Positions 47,817 to 61,035 of a DNA stretch of 64,000 bases are shown here, in pieces. The stretch is from Nocardioides sp. (GTDB taxonomy: Bacteria; Actinomycetota; Actinomycetes; Propionibacteriales; Nocardioidaceae). The stretch is taken from NCBI RefSeq assembly GCF_030019515.1, contig NZ_JASEEQ010000001.1:186001-250000 (forward strand), read 5' to 3'. The translations under genes were made by a program, and so were the position numbers. The notes beneath the pieces are model-generated. The model worked only from the letters and a program-made list of their open reading frames with translations. It did no database searches and was not told where the DNA came from. The first letter of the stretch is position 1; the number at the start of each line of letters is the position of its first letter.

Positions 47817-48328
47817 TTCGCGACTCCGTCGCAGGTGAGGGCCATCGAAACGCCGACCGCCGTGGTGGGCAGGCCCTGCTTCACCAGCTCGGCGTCGACC
47901 AGCTTCTGCACCTCAGCAAGGGAGTCCTGGTCGATGCGGACGCTCGAGGCGTCGAAGCTCTCGAGGAACTCCTCCGCCGCGGCGATCGCAGCCGCCCGGG
48001 TCGCGGCGCCCACCGGGTGGGCCTGGACCTCGATGCCCTTGACCCCGTAGACGACGTCGCACTTCTCTCCGGTTGCCGTTGTCGCGGACCCCCGCGACGG
48101 CGCGCTGTCGTACCAAGGGAGCTGGCCGGCCGCACCCGCGGCCGCCGTACCGACCGCGACCGCACCGAGGGCCGCCAGGCCGCCGATGGTCAGCCGGCGG
48201 CGGTGCCGACGGGCCGGCCAGGCCAGCCGCTCTGCCTCCGCGATGACGAACAGCAGCTCCCTGTCGAGGTCGGCCGTGCGGGCGGGCACCGGCGGGGCCG
48301 AGGCACTCAGCTGCTCATCGAGCGTCAT
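47813..48328 (-). CDS. Membrane protein coupled to the ECF sigma factor, possible anti-sigma
   Basis: A 171-residue protein with a short cytoplasmic N-terminus (about 1-43, Arg-rich at the end), one membrane helix (LTIGGLAALGAVAVGTAAAG) and an extracytoplasmic domain with two cysteines (GEKCDVVYG, ALTCDGVAK) that may form a disulfide. No HxxxCxxC zinc anti-sigma motif. ATG 48328 has GGAG upstream. Its stop overlaps the sigma start. By context it is likely to sense an outside signal and control the sigma factor; this is inference. Confidence 0.72.
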   Translation of the reverse strand: MTLDEQLSASAPPVPARTADLDRELLFVIAEAERLAWPARRHRRRLTIGGLAALGAVAVGTAAAGAAGQLPWYDSAPSRGSATTATGEKCDVVYGVKGIEVQAHPVGAATRAAAIAAAEEFLESFDASSVRIDQDSLAEVQKLVDAELVKQGLPTTAVGVSMALTCDGVAK

Positions 48329-48604
48329 CACGTCTCCTGCAGGTTGGGGGGCTACTTCACCACGTACATGTACCGAGCACCCGCCAGCGTCCAACCCACT
48401 TTTGGCCATTTTCTCCCCACACAGCACCCTGTGCCCGTTGCCCACGCGCGTCTTTCCGCCGCCTTCCGGACGCGTAGATCCACCCGCCACGATCGTGCGG
48501 CTGAGCGTGCGCTGGGGCGCCCCGTGAGCCACACGACTCCCTGCGCCCGCCCCTCCTCGGCGCGCCCCCGCGGCGATGTCGGCGCCCGCTCCTAGCGTGG
48601 CGGT
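48329..48604. other. Divergent control region of the sigma operon and sbcD
   Basis: 276 bases between the divergent membrane/sigma unit and sbcD. It contains a perfect palindrome GTACATGTAC at 48364-48373, 36-45 bases upstream of the membrane protein start, possibly an operator. No promoter could be assigned with confidence. Confidence 0.5.
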
Positions 48605-49771
48605 GTGCGCATCCTCCACACCTCCGACTGGCACCTCGGGCAGTCCTTCCACCGGGAGGGCATGCTCGGGCACCAGGCTGCGTACGTCGACCACCTCCTC
48701 GAGGTCGTCGAGCAGGAGCGGGTGGACCTGGTGGTCGTGGCGGGCGACATCTACGACCGGGCGCTCCCCCACGTGGACGCCGTACGCCTCGCCGACGAGA
48801 CCCTGGCGCGCTTGGCGGCGTCGCGGGCCGAGGTGGTGCTCACCAGCGGCAACCACGACTCCGCGCAGCGGCTCGGGTTCAGCTCGCGGCTGATCGACGC
48901 CGCCGGGGTGTTCATCCGCACCGACGCCGGAGGCGTCGGCACCCCGGTGCTGCTGGCGGACGAGCACGGCCCGGTCGCCGTCTACGGCATCCCCTACCTC
49001 GACCCCGACGCCGTCCGCGAGCCCTGGAGGCTGCCGGTCCGCAGCCACGAGGCAGCGCTCGCCGAGGCGATGCGCCGGGTGCGCGCCGATCTGGCGGGCC
49101 GCCGCGCCCGCTCGGTGGTGCTCGCGCACGCGTTCGTCGCGAGCGCGGCCGCGTCGGTGCAGGCGAGCGACTCCGAGCGCGACATCAGCGTCGGCGGGGT
49201 CTCGCTGGTGCCGACGACGGTCTTCGACGGCGTCGACTACACCGCGCTCGGCCACCTGCACGGCCGGCACACCCTGACCGAGACGGTGCGCTACTCCGGC
49301 TCACCGCTGGCCTACTCGTTCTCCGAGGCGACCCAGGTCAAGGGCTCGTGGCTGGTCGACCTCGGCGCCGACGGGGTCCGGGCCACGACGTTCGTCGAGG
49401 CGCCGGTGCCGCGCGCCCTCGCGCGGCTGCGCGGCACCCTCGCCGAGCTGCTCGGCGACCCGCGCCTCGAGGCCCACGAGCCGGCCTGGGTCCAGGCGAC
49501 CCTCACCGACGAGGTCCGCCCGCTCCAGGCGATGGAGCAGCTGCGCCGCCGCTTCCCGCACACCCTGGTCCTCGGCTTCGAGCCGGCCGGCGGCCAGCAG
49601 CCCACGGTCCCGTCTGCCACGATGCGCGGCCGTTCCGACCACGCGATCGCGCTGGACTTCGTCGACCAGCTGCGCGGCGCCCCGGCGACCGACGCCGAGT
49701 CCGCGCTCCTGCTCGCGGCGTGCGACGCGTGCGCCGAGGACCCCGACGTCGACGTGGTGGTGTCCGGATGA
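48605..49771 (+). CDS. sbcD: SbcD exonuclease subunit
   Basis: A 388-residue Mre11-type phosphoesterase. Metal motifs are visible: LHTSDWHLG (residues 4-12), VVAGDIYDRALPH, LTSGNHDSAQRL, VLAHAFVA and LGHLHGRH. It forms a complex with SbcC and cuts hairpin and double-strand DNA ends. GTG 48605 starts it, 276 bases from the divergent membrane/sigma gene. SbcC starts at the last four bases (ATGA overlap). Confidence 0.95.
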   Translation: MRILHTSDWHLGQSFHREGMLGHQAAYVDHLLEVVEQERVDLVVVAGDIYDRALPHVDAVRLADETLARLAASRAEVVLTSGNHDSAQRLGFSSRLIDAAGVFIRTDAGGVGTPVLLADEHGPVAVYGIPYLDPDAVREPWRLPVRSHEAALAEAMRRVRADLAGRRARSVVLAHAFVASAAASVQASDSERDISVGGVSLVPTTVFDGVDYTALGHLHGRHTLTETVRYSGSPLAYSFSEATQVKGSWLVDLGADGVRATTFVEAPVPRALARLRGTLAELLGDPRLEAHEPAWVQATLTDEVRPLQAMEQLRRRFPHTLVLGFEPAGGQQPTVPSATMRGRSDHAIALDFVDQLRGAPATDAESALLLAACDACAEDPDVDVVVSG

Positions 49772-52413
49772 GGATCCACCAGCTCGAGGTGACCGCGTTC
49801 GGGCCGTTCGCCGACACCGTCTCGGTCGACTTCGACGAGCTGTCGGGCGCCGGCCTGTTCCTGCTCTCCGGGCCGACCGGCGCCGGCAAGACCAGCGTGC
49901 TCGACGCCGTGTGCTTCGCGCTGTACGGCGACGTCCCCGGCGACCGCAGCACCGCCAAGCGGCTCCGCTCCGACCAGGCGGGCCCCGGCGTCCGCCCGCA
50001 GGTGACCCTGGAGGCCACGCTGTCCGGCCGCCGGTTCCGGATCGTCCGCTCGCCGTCCTGGGAGCGGCCCAAGAAGCGCGGCAGCGGCCTGACCACCGAG
50101 CAGGCGTCGGTCACGATCGCCGAGCGGGTCGAGGGCCGGTGGCTGACCCACTCGACGCGGCTCGACGAGACCGGACACCTGGTCACCCGCCTGGTCGGCA
50201 TGAACGCCGACCAGTTCACCCAGGTCGCGATGCTCCCGCAGGGCCGGTTCCAGGCGTTCCTCCGGGCGCGCTCCGAGGAGCGCCATCGCCTGCTCCAGCA
50301 GCTGTTCCGCGCCGGCCGCTTCGAGGGTGTCGAGCGCTGGCTGCGCGACCGGCGGCTCGCCCTGGGGCGCGAGAGCGAGGAGGTCCGCCGCCGCGTCGAC
50401 GGGTTGGTCAACCGGGTCAGCGAGACCACCGGCACCCCGGCCCCCGAGGACCCGGTGGCCGACTGGGCGCAGGCCCTGCTCGCCGACGCGACCGCGCGGT
50501 GCGCGGAGACCGCGGCCGCCGCCGGCGACGCCGCCGAGACGGAGGCCGAGGCGCGCGCGGCCTGGGAGACGGCCCGCGCCCTGACCGAGCGCCGGGGCCG
50601 CCTCGACGCGGCCGCCGCCGAGCACCGACGGCTCACCGCGGCCACTGCCGAGCAGGACGCCGCCCGCGACCGGCTCGACGCCGCCCGGAGGGCCGCCGGC
50701 GTGGTGCCGCTGCACGCCGTCGCCGTGAAGGCCCAGCGGGCCCACTCCGCGGCCCGGACCGTCGTCGAGCGGCTCGAGGTCGCCGACCGCGCGACGCTCG
50801 AGGCCGCGGTCGCGGAGGCGGTCGACGGCGCCGCCCGGATGCGGGCCCTGCAGCCGCGGGCCGCGCGCCTCCAGCAGGTGCACATCGAGACCGTTCGCCT
50901 CCAGCGTCGTCAGCAGGCGCTCACCGAGGAGGTCCAGGCCGCGCGGGAGGCGGCCCGTGCCCTCGTGCAGGCGCTCACCGCCCGGGTCGCCGACGCCCGG
51001 GACGCGCACGCCCTCGCCCGGTCGGAGGCGCAGCGGCTGCGCGGCCACGCGCTCGACGTACGCGAGGCGCGCCTCGACGGGATGGCGGCCGAGATCGCCG
51101 GCGCCCTCGCGGTCGGCGCGTCCTGCCCGGTCTGCGGCTCCTGCGACCACCCCCACAAGGCGGCGACCCGCGCCGGCGCCCCCGACGACGTCGCGGAGAA
51201 GGCCGCCGTGCGCGCCGCCGACGACGCGGCCGCCACCGAGCACCTGCGCGACGTCGAGGTCCGCGACCTGTCCGCGCAGCTCGACGCCGCGGCCGCGCAG
51301 GTCGACCAGGTCCCGGCCGGGCTGGCGGCGCAGGTCGCCGCCGCCGAGACCGGGCTGGAGCGGCTCGCGGCGGAGGCGTCGGGGCTCGAGTCCGAGCTGG
51401 TCGGGTACGACGAGTCGCTGGCGGTGGCCCACACCCGCCAGGAGCAGGCCGGTCGCGCCGCCCTCGCGGCCCTCGACGGGCTCGACGCCACGAGCGTCGC
51501 GGTCGAGGACGCCCGGGCGGCGCTGGCGGCGGCCGTCGCCGACGCCGGGTTCGCGAGCGCCGACGCGGCCGTCGCGGCGAGCCTCGACCAGCGCACCTAC
51601 GACCGACTGGCGGCCACCGTCGCCGACCACGACCGCCGGCTCGCGGCGGTCGCCGCGGTGCTCGCCGAGCCGGGGGCGGCCGAGATCGCGGCCGCGGTCC
51701 TCCCCGAGCTGGGTGGGCTCGAGCGCGGCCACCGGGCCGCCCTGGACGCCCTGGGCGCCGCCCGCGCCCAGGAGTCGGCCTGGGCCGCCCGGGCCGGGCG
51801 GCTGTCCGGCCTGGTCGCCGAGCTGGACGCGGCCCTGACCGCCTGGGGTCCGCTGCGCGCCGAGCTCGACCTGACCACCCGCCTGTGCAGCTTCGTCGAG
51901 GGCAAGTCCGCCGACAACCGGCTCCAGATGCGGCTCTCCGCCTACGTCCTCGCCTACCGGCTCTCCCAGGTCGTCGCCGCCGCCAACGCGCGGCTGGGCA
52001 CGATGAGCGACCAGCGCTACTCCCTGGAGCACACCGGCCGGCGTGGCGCCGGCGAGGCCCGCGGTGGCCTGAGCCTGCTGGTGCGCGACGACTGGTCCGG
52101 CGAGTCCCGGGACCCGGCGACCCTGTCCGGCGGCGAGACGTTCGTGGTCTCGCTCGCCCTGGCGCTCGGGCTGGCCGACGTCGTCACCCAGGAGGCCGGC
52201 GGGGCCGACCTCGACACGCTGTTCGTCGACGAGGGCTTCGGTGCGCTGGACGCCGACACCCTCGACGACGTGATGGACACCCTCGACTCGCTGCGCGACG
52301 GCGGGCGCGTGGTCGGCGTGGTCAGCCACGTCGCCGAGATGCGCGACCGGATCCCCACCCAGCTCGTCGTGTCGAAGTCGCGGCGCGGGTCGACGCTGGC
52401 GATCAGCCGCTGA
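49768..52413 (+). CDS. sbcC: SbcC ATPase subunit
   Basis: An 881-residue Rad50-type ATPase. Walker A SGPTGAGKTS is near 33-42. Long coiled-coil arms, Ala/Glu/Arg-rich, run through the middle, with a zinc hook CPVCG at Cys453 and Cys456. The C-terminal lobe holds the ABC signature LSGGETFVVSLALALGLADV and Walker B LFVDEGFGALD. It opens and closes around DNA ends with SbcD. ATG 49768 overlaps the sbcD stop. The coiled-coil arms have a particularly strong alanine bias. Confidence 0.95.
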   Translation: MRIHQLEVTAFGPFADTVSVDFDELSGAGLFLLSGPTGAGKTSVLDAVCFALYGDVPGDRSTAKRLRSDQAGPGVRPQVTLEATLSGRRFRIVRSPSWERPKKRGSGLTTEQASVTIAERVEGRWLTHSTRLDETGHLVTRLVGMNADQFTQVAMLPQGRFQAFLRARSEERHRLLQQLFRAGRFEGVERWLRDRRLALGRESEEVRRRVDGLVNRVSETTGTPAPEDPVADWAQALLADATARCAETAAAAGDAAETEAEARAAWETARALTERRGRLDAAAAEHRRLTAATAEQDAARDRLDAARRAAGVVPLHAVAVKAQRAHSAARTVVERLEVADRATLEAAVAEAVDGAARMRALQPRAARLQQVHIETVRLQRRQQALTEEVQAAREAARALVQALTARVADARDAHALARSEAQRLRGHALDVREARLDGMAAEIAGALAVGASCPVCGSCDHPHKAATRAGAPDDVAEKAAVRAADDAAATEHLRDVEVRDLSAQLDAAAAQVDQVPAGLAAQVAAAETGLERLAAEASGLESELVGYDESLAVAHTRQEQAGRAALAALDGLDATSVAVEDARAALAAAVADAGFASADAAVAASLDQRTYDRLAATVADHDRRLAAVAAVLAEPGAAEIAAAVLPELGGLERGHRAALDALGAARAQESAWAARAGRLSGLVAELDAALTAWGPLRAELDLTTRLCSFVEGKSADNRLQMRLSAYVLAYRLSQVVAAANARLGTMSDQRYSLEHTGRRGAGEARGGLSLLVRDDWSGESRDPATLSGGETFVVSLALALGLADVVTQEAGGADLDTLFVDEGFGALDADTLDDVMDTLDSLRDGGRVVGVVSHVAEMRDRIPTQLVVSKSRRGSTLAISR

Positions 52414-52425
52414 GCGGCGCGCTGC

Positions 52426-53115
52426 TCAGGCCAGCGACTCCCAGGCGGACAGGTCCAGACCCCAGTCGTCGACGAGCCGGCGGGCCTGCGGGCGGTAGAG
52501 CACCTGCAGCATCTCGCGCGTGCCCTCGGGCCAGTCCCAGCTCGCCTTGCTGGTGGTCGGCGAGGGGCGCTCGCTGTGCTGCAGCGGCACGGGCTCGAGG
52601 CCCAGGTCGCGCCACACCAGGTCGACAGCCGGCTGCGGCTCCGTGCGCGCCTGCTCGTACACCAGGACCTTGAGCCGGTCGCGTCCGACGAAGTGCGCCC
52701 AGGCGTCGAGCTGGTCGGCGTACATGCCGGCCCAGGTCTGCAGCTGCTGCGGCACCGGGAAGGGGTAGGAGCGGCCCCGGAAGGCCGCCAGCCGCATCGC
52801 GGAGCGGTAGCGCTCGACGGGGTCGCGGAGCAGGACGACGATCGGGGCGTCGGGCATCGTGCGGGCCACGACGGCCGACATCGACGGGTGACGCAGGTAG
52901 CTGGGCGAGAACTCACCGCGGCGGATGCCGTCGTCGGGGAAGAGGTCGAAGTACTCCGCCTCGGGCACGAGCCCGTCCGCGACCCGGTGGAACAGCTGCT
53001 GCTCCTTGACGTCGTTGGTGCCGAGGTCGACCTGCGGGTGCTGGCACAACAGTGCGGTGAACCACGTGGTGCCGCTGCGTTGCGCACCGATGCCGAGCCA
53101 GGAAGGAGCGCCCAT
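52426..53115 (-). CDS. PAPS-dependent sulfotransferase
   Basis: A 229-residue sulfotransferase. The 5'-phosphosulfate loop is GIGAQRSGTTWF (residues 8-19), and the 3'-phosphate region is LLRDPVERYRSAM near 100. A probable catalytic segment is DVKEQQLFHR. It transfers sulfate from PAPS to an unknown acceptor such as a sugar or lipid. It is convergent with sbcC (12 bases) and divergent from tldD (62 bases). No PAPS synthesis genes are near. Confidence 0.88.
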   Translation of the reverse strand: MGAPSWLGIGAQRSGTTWFTALLCQHPQVDLGTNDVKEQQLFHRVADGLVPEAEYFDLFPDDGIRRGEFSPSYLRHPSMSAVVARTMPDAPIVVLLRDPVERYRSAMRLAAFRGRSYPFPVPQQLQTWAGMYADQLDAWAHFVGRDRLKVLVYEQARTEPQPAVDLVWRDLGLEPVPLQHSERPSPTTSKASWDWPEGTREMLQVLYRPQARRLVDDWGLDLSAWESLA

Positions 53116-53177
53116 GGCTGCGGACCCTATCGCAGCAGCCGGGCGTTCCCCGGGCTGAGGTCCGGTACCGTGCCGGC

Positions 53178-54707
53178 ATGGCTGCTCCCGCCCTCGACCA
53201 GTCCTTCACCGCACTCCCCTACCGCAGCCTCGGGGACGCCGCGCTCGCCCGCGCGCAGGAGCTCGGAGCCAGCCGCGCGGACTTCCGCTTCGAGCGGGTC
53301 CGCTACCAGACCCTCGGGGTCCGAGACGGGGTGCTCCAGGGTGCGAACGACACCGAGGACCTCGGCTTCGCGGTGCGGGTCGTGCACCGGGGTGCCTGGG
53401 GCTTCGCGTCCGGGGTCGTGCTCACGCCCGAGGAGGCGGTGCGGGTCACGGAGGCCGCGGTCGCGGTGGCGCAGGTCGCGGCCGGGATGACCAGCAGCCC
53501 CGTGGAGCTGGCGGACGAGCCGGTGCACGCCGACGTGGAGTGGGTCTCGTCGTACGTCGTGAACCCACTCGAGGTGCCGGTGCGCGACAAGGCGGACCTC
53601 CTCATCGACTGGACCCATCGACTGCGGGCGGGCGCTGCCGTCGACCATGCCTCCGCGCACCTGCTCCAGGTGCAGGAGAACAAGTACTACGCCGACCTCA
53701 CCGGCACCCGCACCACCCAGCAGCGGGTCCGGCTGCACCCGGGCTTCGAGGCCATGGGCGCCGGGGCGGACGCGTTCGACTCGATGGCCAGCATCGCCCC
53801 GCCCGTCGGCCGCGGCTGGGAGTACCTGGACAAGGGGGCCGGCGGACCCGACGGCTGGGACTGGGACGCCGAGATCGAGGAGGTGCCCGAGCTGCTCGCC
53901 GAGAAGCTGAAGGCGCCCAGCGTGGAGGCCGGCACCTACGACCTGGTGGTCCACCCCTCGAACCTCTGGCTGACCATCCACGAGTCCATCGGCCACGCGA
54001 CCGAGCTGGACCGCGCGCTCGGCTACGAGGCCAACTACGCCGGCACCTCGTTCGCGACACCGGACCTGCTCGGCACGCTGCAGTACGGCTCGCCGGTCAT
54101 GAACGTGACCGGCGACCGCACCGTCGAGCACGGCCTGGCCACCGTCGGGTACGACGACGAGGGCGTCGCGACCCAGTCGTGGGACATCGTCAGGGACGGG
54201 CTGCTCGTCGGCTACCAGCTCGACCGCGCGATGGGCCGGATGTACCCCGAGCTGAACGGCGGCCGCTCCAACGGCTGCGCGTACGCCGACTCCCCCGGCC
54301 ACATCCCCATCCAGCGGATGGCGAACGTCTCGCTGCAGCCGGCGCCCGACGGGCCGTCGACCGAGGAGCTGATCGGCCGGGTCGAGCGCGGCCTCTACGT
54401 CGTCGGTGACAAGTCCTGGAGCATCGACATGCAGCGCTTCAACTTCCAGTTCACCGGCCAGCGCTTCTACAAGATCGCCGACGGCGAGCTGGTCGGCCAG
54501 GTCCGGGACGCGGCGTACCAGGCGACCACCACCGAGTTCTGGGGATCGATGGAGGCGGTCGGCGGCCCCGAAACGTGGGTGCTGGGCGGCGCGTTCAACT
54601 GCGGCAAGGCCCAGCCCGGCCAGGTCGCCAGCGTCAGCCACGGCTGCCCCACCGCACTGTTCCGCGGCGTCCGCATCCTCAACACCACCGACGAGGCCGG
54701 CCACTGA
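53178..54707 (+). CDS. tldD: TldD metalloprotease subunit
   Basis: A 509-residue TldD. The zinc motif is HESIGH at 268-273, with Glu269 as the catalytic residue. A C-terminal Cys-rich segment (GGAFNCGKAQPGQVASVSHG) carries the third ligand region. TldD and TldE form a heterodimeric peptidase that degrades unfolded peptides and matures some RiPP precursors, such as microcin B17. Its stop overlaps the tldE ATG by one base (TGATG). No precursor-peptide gene was recognised close by. Confidence 0.94.
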   Translation: MAAPALDQSFTALPYRSLGDAALARAQELGASRADFRFERVRYQTLGVRDGVLQGANDTEDLGFAVRVVHRGAWGFASGVVLTPEEAVRVTEAAVAVAQVAAGMTSSPVELADEPVHADVEWVSSYVVNPLEVPVRDKADLLIDWTHRLRAGAAVDHASAHLLQVQENKYYADLTGTRTTQQRVRLHPGFEAMGAGADAFDSMASIAPPVGRGWEYLDKGAGGPDGWDWDAEIEEVPELLAEKLKAPSVEAGTYDLVVHPSNLWLTIHESIGHATELDRALGYEANYAGTSFATPDLLGTLQYGSPVMNVTGDRTVEHGLATVGYDDEGVATQSWDIVRDGLLVGYQLDRAMGRMYPELNGGRSNGCAYADSPGHIPIQRMANVSLQPAPDGPSTEELIGRVERGLYVVGDKSWSIDMQRFNFQFTGQRFYKIADGELVGQVRDAAYQATTTEFWGSMEAVGGPETWVLGGAFNCGKAQPGQVASVSHGCPTALFRGVRILNTTDEAGH

Positions 54708-56101
54708 TGAGCATCCCGATCAGCCCCCAGTCGTTCGTCGAGCACGCGGTCGCGACGTCGATCGCCGACGACTGCGTCGTGATCGTGCGCGACCGGACCA
54801 GCGCCAACCTGCGCTGGGCCAACAACACGCTCACCACCAACGGCGTGATGGCCGGCGTCGACGTCACGGTGATCTCGTTCGTGCGGACCGCCGCCGGCGT
54901 GGCGACCGGCTCGATGACCGGCACCGTCACCACCCAGGCCGGCGTCACCGGGCTGGTCGAGGCCGCGGACGCCGCTGCCCGGGCGGCCGCGCCGGCCGAG
55001 GACGCCAACGAGCTGGTCCGCGACGCGGTGTCGCCGGACTGGGACGACGCCCCGGTGCCGACCGACATCCACGTGTACGACGAGGTCGCGCCCGCCCTCG
55101 GCGAGGCGTTCGGCCGGGCCGCCGGCGAGGGCCGGGTGCTCTACGGCTTCGTCAACCACGAGTCCACCACGACGTACCTCGGCTCGACGACCGGGCTGCG
55201 GCTTCGCCACGTGCAGCCGACCGGCCACGTCGCCTGCACCGCCAAGAGCGCCGACCTGACCCGCAGCGCGTGGATCGGGGCCGCCACGCGCGACTTCTCC
55301 GACGTCGACCCGCTGGCCCTCGACGAGGCGCTCACCCGCCGGCTCGGCTGGGCGGAGCGGCAGGTCGACCTGCCCGCCGGGCGCTACGACACGATCCTGC
55401 CCCCGACGGCGGTGGCGGACCTGATGATCGATGCCTACTGGTACGCCGGCGCCCGCACCGCGTTCGAGGGGCAGTCGGTCTACAGCCGGCGCGGTGGCGG
55501 CACCCGGATCGGCGACCCGATCGCGCGGCCCGGCGTCCACCTCTACTCGGACCCGGCGCAGCCCGGGCTCGAGTGCGAGCCGTTCGCGCTCGCGGCGAGC
55601 TCCGACAACGAGTCGTCGGTCTTCGACAACGGGCTGCCGCTGGGGCGCACGGACTGGATCCACGACGGCCGCCTCGCCGCGCTGCTGCAGACCCGACACT
55701 CGGCGGCCATGACCGACCAGCCGGTGACGCCCGCGATCGACAACCTGGTGCTCGCCGTCGACGGCGCATCGGGCTCGGTCGAGGACCTCGTCGCCGGCAC
55801 CGAGCGCGGCCTGCTGCTGACCTGCCTGTGGTACATCCGCGAGGTCGACCCGCAGACGCTGCTGCTGACCGGCCTCACGCGCGACGGCGTCTACCTCGTC
55901 GAGGGCGGCGAGATCACCGGGGCGGTCAACAACTTCCGGTTCAACGAGAGCCCGGTCGACCTGCTCAACCGGTTCACGCACGCCTCGGCGACGGTGCCGG
56001 CGTTCAGCCGGGAGTGGGGCGACGACTACTTCTCGCGGACGGCGATGCCGGCGCTGCGGGTGCCCGACTTCAACATGTCGAGCGTGTCGCAGGCCCGCTG
56101 A
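54707..56101 (+). CDS. tldE: TldE/PmbA subunit
   Basis: A 464-residue partner of TldD without the zinc motif. It has the family segments [62 protein letters not shown], and near the end [22 protein letters not shown] 54707 overlaps the tldD stop. The two proteins form a heterodimer in which only TldD is catalytic. It is followed after 94 bases by a secreted protein. Confidence 0.92.
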   Translation: MSIPISPQSFVEHAVATSIADDCVVIVRDRTSANLRWANNTLTTNGVMAGVDVTVISFVRTAAGVATGSMTGTVTTQAGVTGLVEAADAAARAAAPAEDANELVRDAVSPDWDDAPVPTDIHVYDEVAPALGEAFGRAAGEGRVLYGFVNHESTTTYLGSTTGLRLRHVQPTGHVACTAKSADLTRSAWIGAATRDFSDVDPLALDEALTRRLGWAERQVDLPAGRYDTILPPTAVADLMIDAYWYAGARTAFEGQSVYSRRGGGTRIGDPIARPGVHLYSDPAQPGLECEPFALAASSDNESSVFDNGLPLGRTDWIHDGRLAALLQTRHSAAMTDQPVTPAIDNLVLAVDGASGSVEDLVAGTERGLLLTCLWYIREVDPQTLLLTGLTRDGVYLVEGGEITGAVNNFRFNESPVDLLNRFTHASATVPAFSREWGDDYFSRTAMPALRVPDFNMSSVSQAR

Positions 56102-56195
56102 GGTCGTCTGGGAATCGGATGCAACCGGATCCCGGGCCGGGGCGTATCCCCTGTGTCCGAACACCACGACCGATCATCCGAAGCAAGGAACCCTC

Positions 56196-56726
56196 ATGCG
56201 TACCACCTCGCCCGTCACCGGGCTGATCACCGGCGTCCTGGCCGTCGTCGCGACCTCCGGCCTGGTCGGCCTCGCCGCCCCGGCGACCGCGAGCGAGCCG
56301 ACCACCACCCGCGAGCGCGGGATCGTCATCGAGTGCACCGGCGCCATCAAGGGCCGGGACGTCTACACCAGCCTCTACGAGAACGACACCGTGCGGAACA
56401 CGATCCAGATCCTCATCGGCGACGACGGCCACCAGGTCGGCGGCAGCCGGGACACGGACCGCGACTTCCGCGACGGCCGCCAGGTCCGTGGCGTCCTCAA
56501 GGTCGCCGGCCGCCGCGCCGTCGTCGAGGGCACCGCCCGCAAGGTCGGCGAGCGGATCGCCGTCCACGAGGAGCACGACGACGCCGGCCAGCACATCACC
56601 GTCGACGGCTTCCACAAGCGCCTCAACACCGACCTGACCCTGACGTGGAAGGGCGCGACCGCACCGCTGACGTGCGACAACGCGTTCGTCTACGACCTGC
56701 AGGTCACCAAGGAGTCCACGGTCTGA
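56196..56726 (+). CDS. Secreted hypothetical protein
   Basis: A 176-residue protein with a signal peptide (about 1-32, ending ATAS). The mature part is beta-rich (TTRERGIVIECTGAIKGRDV, NTIQILIGDDGHQVGGS, GHFLK-style regular strands), with two cysteines (ECTGAI, LTCDNAF) that may pair. It does not look like a lipoprotein. No domain recognised. It follows tldE by 94 bases with its own promoter probable; any functional link to TldDE is only positional. Confidence 0.75.
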   Translation: MRTTSPVTGLITGVLAVVATSGLVGLAAPATASEPTTTRERGIVIECTGAIKGRDVYTSLYENDTVRNTIQILIGDDGHQVGGSRDTDRDFRDGRQVRGVLKVAGRRAVVEGTARKVGERIAVHEEHDDAGQHITVDGFHKRLNTDLTLTWKGATAPLTCDNAFVYDLQVTKESTV

Positions 56727-56739
56727 CCGTCGCCCCCAA

Positions 56740-56770
56740 CAGCGGCCCAGCAGCGGCACAGCAGCGGCCC
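56740..56770. repeat. Eleven-base tandem repeat
   Basis: Three near-identical copies of CAGCGGCMCAG (56740-56750, 56751-56761, 56762-56770), between the convergent ends of the secreted protein and serine hydrolase genes. The last copy runs to the hydrolase stop codon. Confidence 0.55.
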
Positions 56771-58112
56771 TAGCGACCCGGAGCGCCCCCAGGGATGGGG
56801 GCCTCCGGGTCGTACGGCGTCCGGGTGTAGACGAACGTCGCCACCTCGAGGTGACCGGCGGAGCCGTCGGGGCGGCGGACCACGTGCAGCTCCTCGCCGG
56901 CGTGGTAGCCGGACAGCCCGACGACCCGGCCGGCACGCACGCCGAACCGGTAGGCCTCGACCCCGTTGCGCCGGGCCACCAGCTCGGCCCCCTCCATCGT
57001 GAACACCACCGGGGTGTTGCCCCAGTGCCAGACGCCCGGCACGTCGACGAGCTCGGCGGGGACCGCCTCGGCCGGCCGCCACGGCTCGGGCAGGAACGGC
57101 TCGCAGCGCTCGAGCTCCTCCAGGAGCCCGACCACGGCCTCCGCCGGTGAGAAGCCGGTGGTCGCGTTCGCGAGGACGAGGCCGCCGGTGCGCCGCTCCA
57201 GGTCGACCAGGCAGGTCGCGAGGAAGCCGGGCATCGAGCCGGTGTGGCCGGCCAGCGTGCCGGAGCCGCCGGCGAACAGCTGGAAGCCGAGCCCGTGCGC
57301 GGAGCGCAGCCCGTCCTCGGGACTGCCCGCCTGGGGCGCGAACGCCCGGGCGAGCTCCTCGGCCGGCAGCACCTCGGGGTGGCCGCCGCCGAGGAAGGCG
57401 GTGTACGTCGCGAGGTCGGTGATCGTCGCCCACACCTGCCCGGCCGGGGCCATCGCCCCGGTGTCCGTGGCCGGCTCGGCCAGCAGCGTGGCGTCGTAGG
57501 GGTGCACCGACCAGCCCTGCGCCGCGGCGCCCTCGGGGAGGTACGACGTACGCGTCATGCCCAGCGGCGCGAGGATGCGGTCGCGGACGGCGTCCCACCA
57601 GCTCGTGCCGAGCGCCCGGGCGGCGACCTCGCCGAGCACGGCGAAGCCGAGGTTGGAGTAGTGGAACCGCTCGTGGACGCCGAACACCGCCCCGGACCCG
57701 TCGTTGGCGGCCATCAGCTCGGCGAACGAGGTTCCCGCCGTCCGCTCCCACCACGGGCCGGCGGGCTCGGACTGCATCCCGGAGCCGTGGGCGAGCAGGG
57801 TGCGCAGCGTCCGGTCGGCGTACGGGTGCCCCGCGAGCTCGCCGAGCACCGCGGAGGCGGGGTCGTCAAGGCCGACCCGGCCGTCGCGGACCAGCTGGAG
57901 GACCAGCACCGCGGTCAGGGTCTTGGTGATGGAGCCGATCCGGTACTGCACGTCCAGCGGGTCGTGATCAGGTACGGCGGGTCCGCCGTACGACCCGAAC
58001 CACACCGGCTCGCCGTCGCGCACCAGGCCGGCCACCACCGAGGGCAGCCGCCCGGTCGACTGCGACCGGGCGACGCGGGCGAGCAGCCGCCGCGCCGTCG
58101 TGTCGCTGACCG

Positions 58113-58116
<4 letters not shown>
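56770..58116 (-). CDS. Serine hydrolase, beta-lactamase (class C-like) family
   Basis: A 448-residue protein with the class C/DD-peptidase fold. The catalytic SxxK is SITK at 62-65, the YxN motif is YSN in [11 protein letters not shown], and the third motif is HTG in [13 protein letters not shown]-terminal beta domain of about 100 residues follows. No signal peptide is seen, so it is probably a cytoplasmic esterase or peptidase rather than a secreted lactamase. GTG 58116 overlaps the gcvP stop by 4 bases, so it is expressed with gcvP. Confidence 0.88.
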
Positions 58117-61013
<2,897 letters not shown>

Positions 61014-61035
61014 CGGGGCTCCTCGAAAGGTGTTC

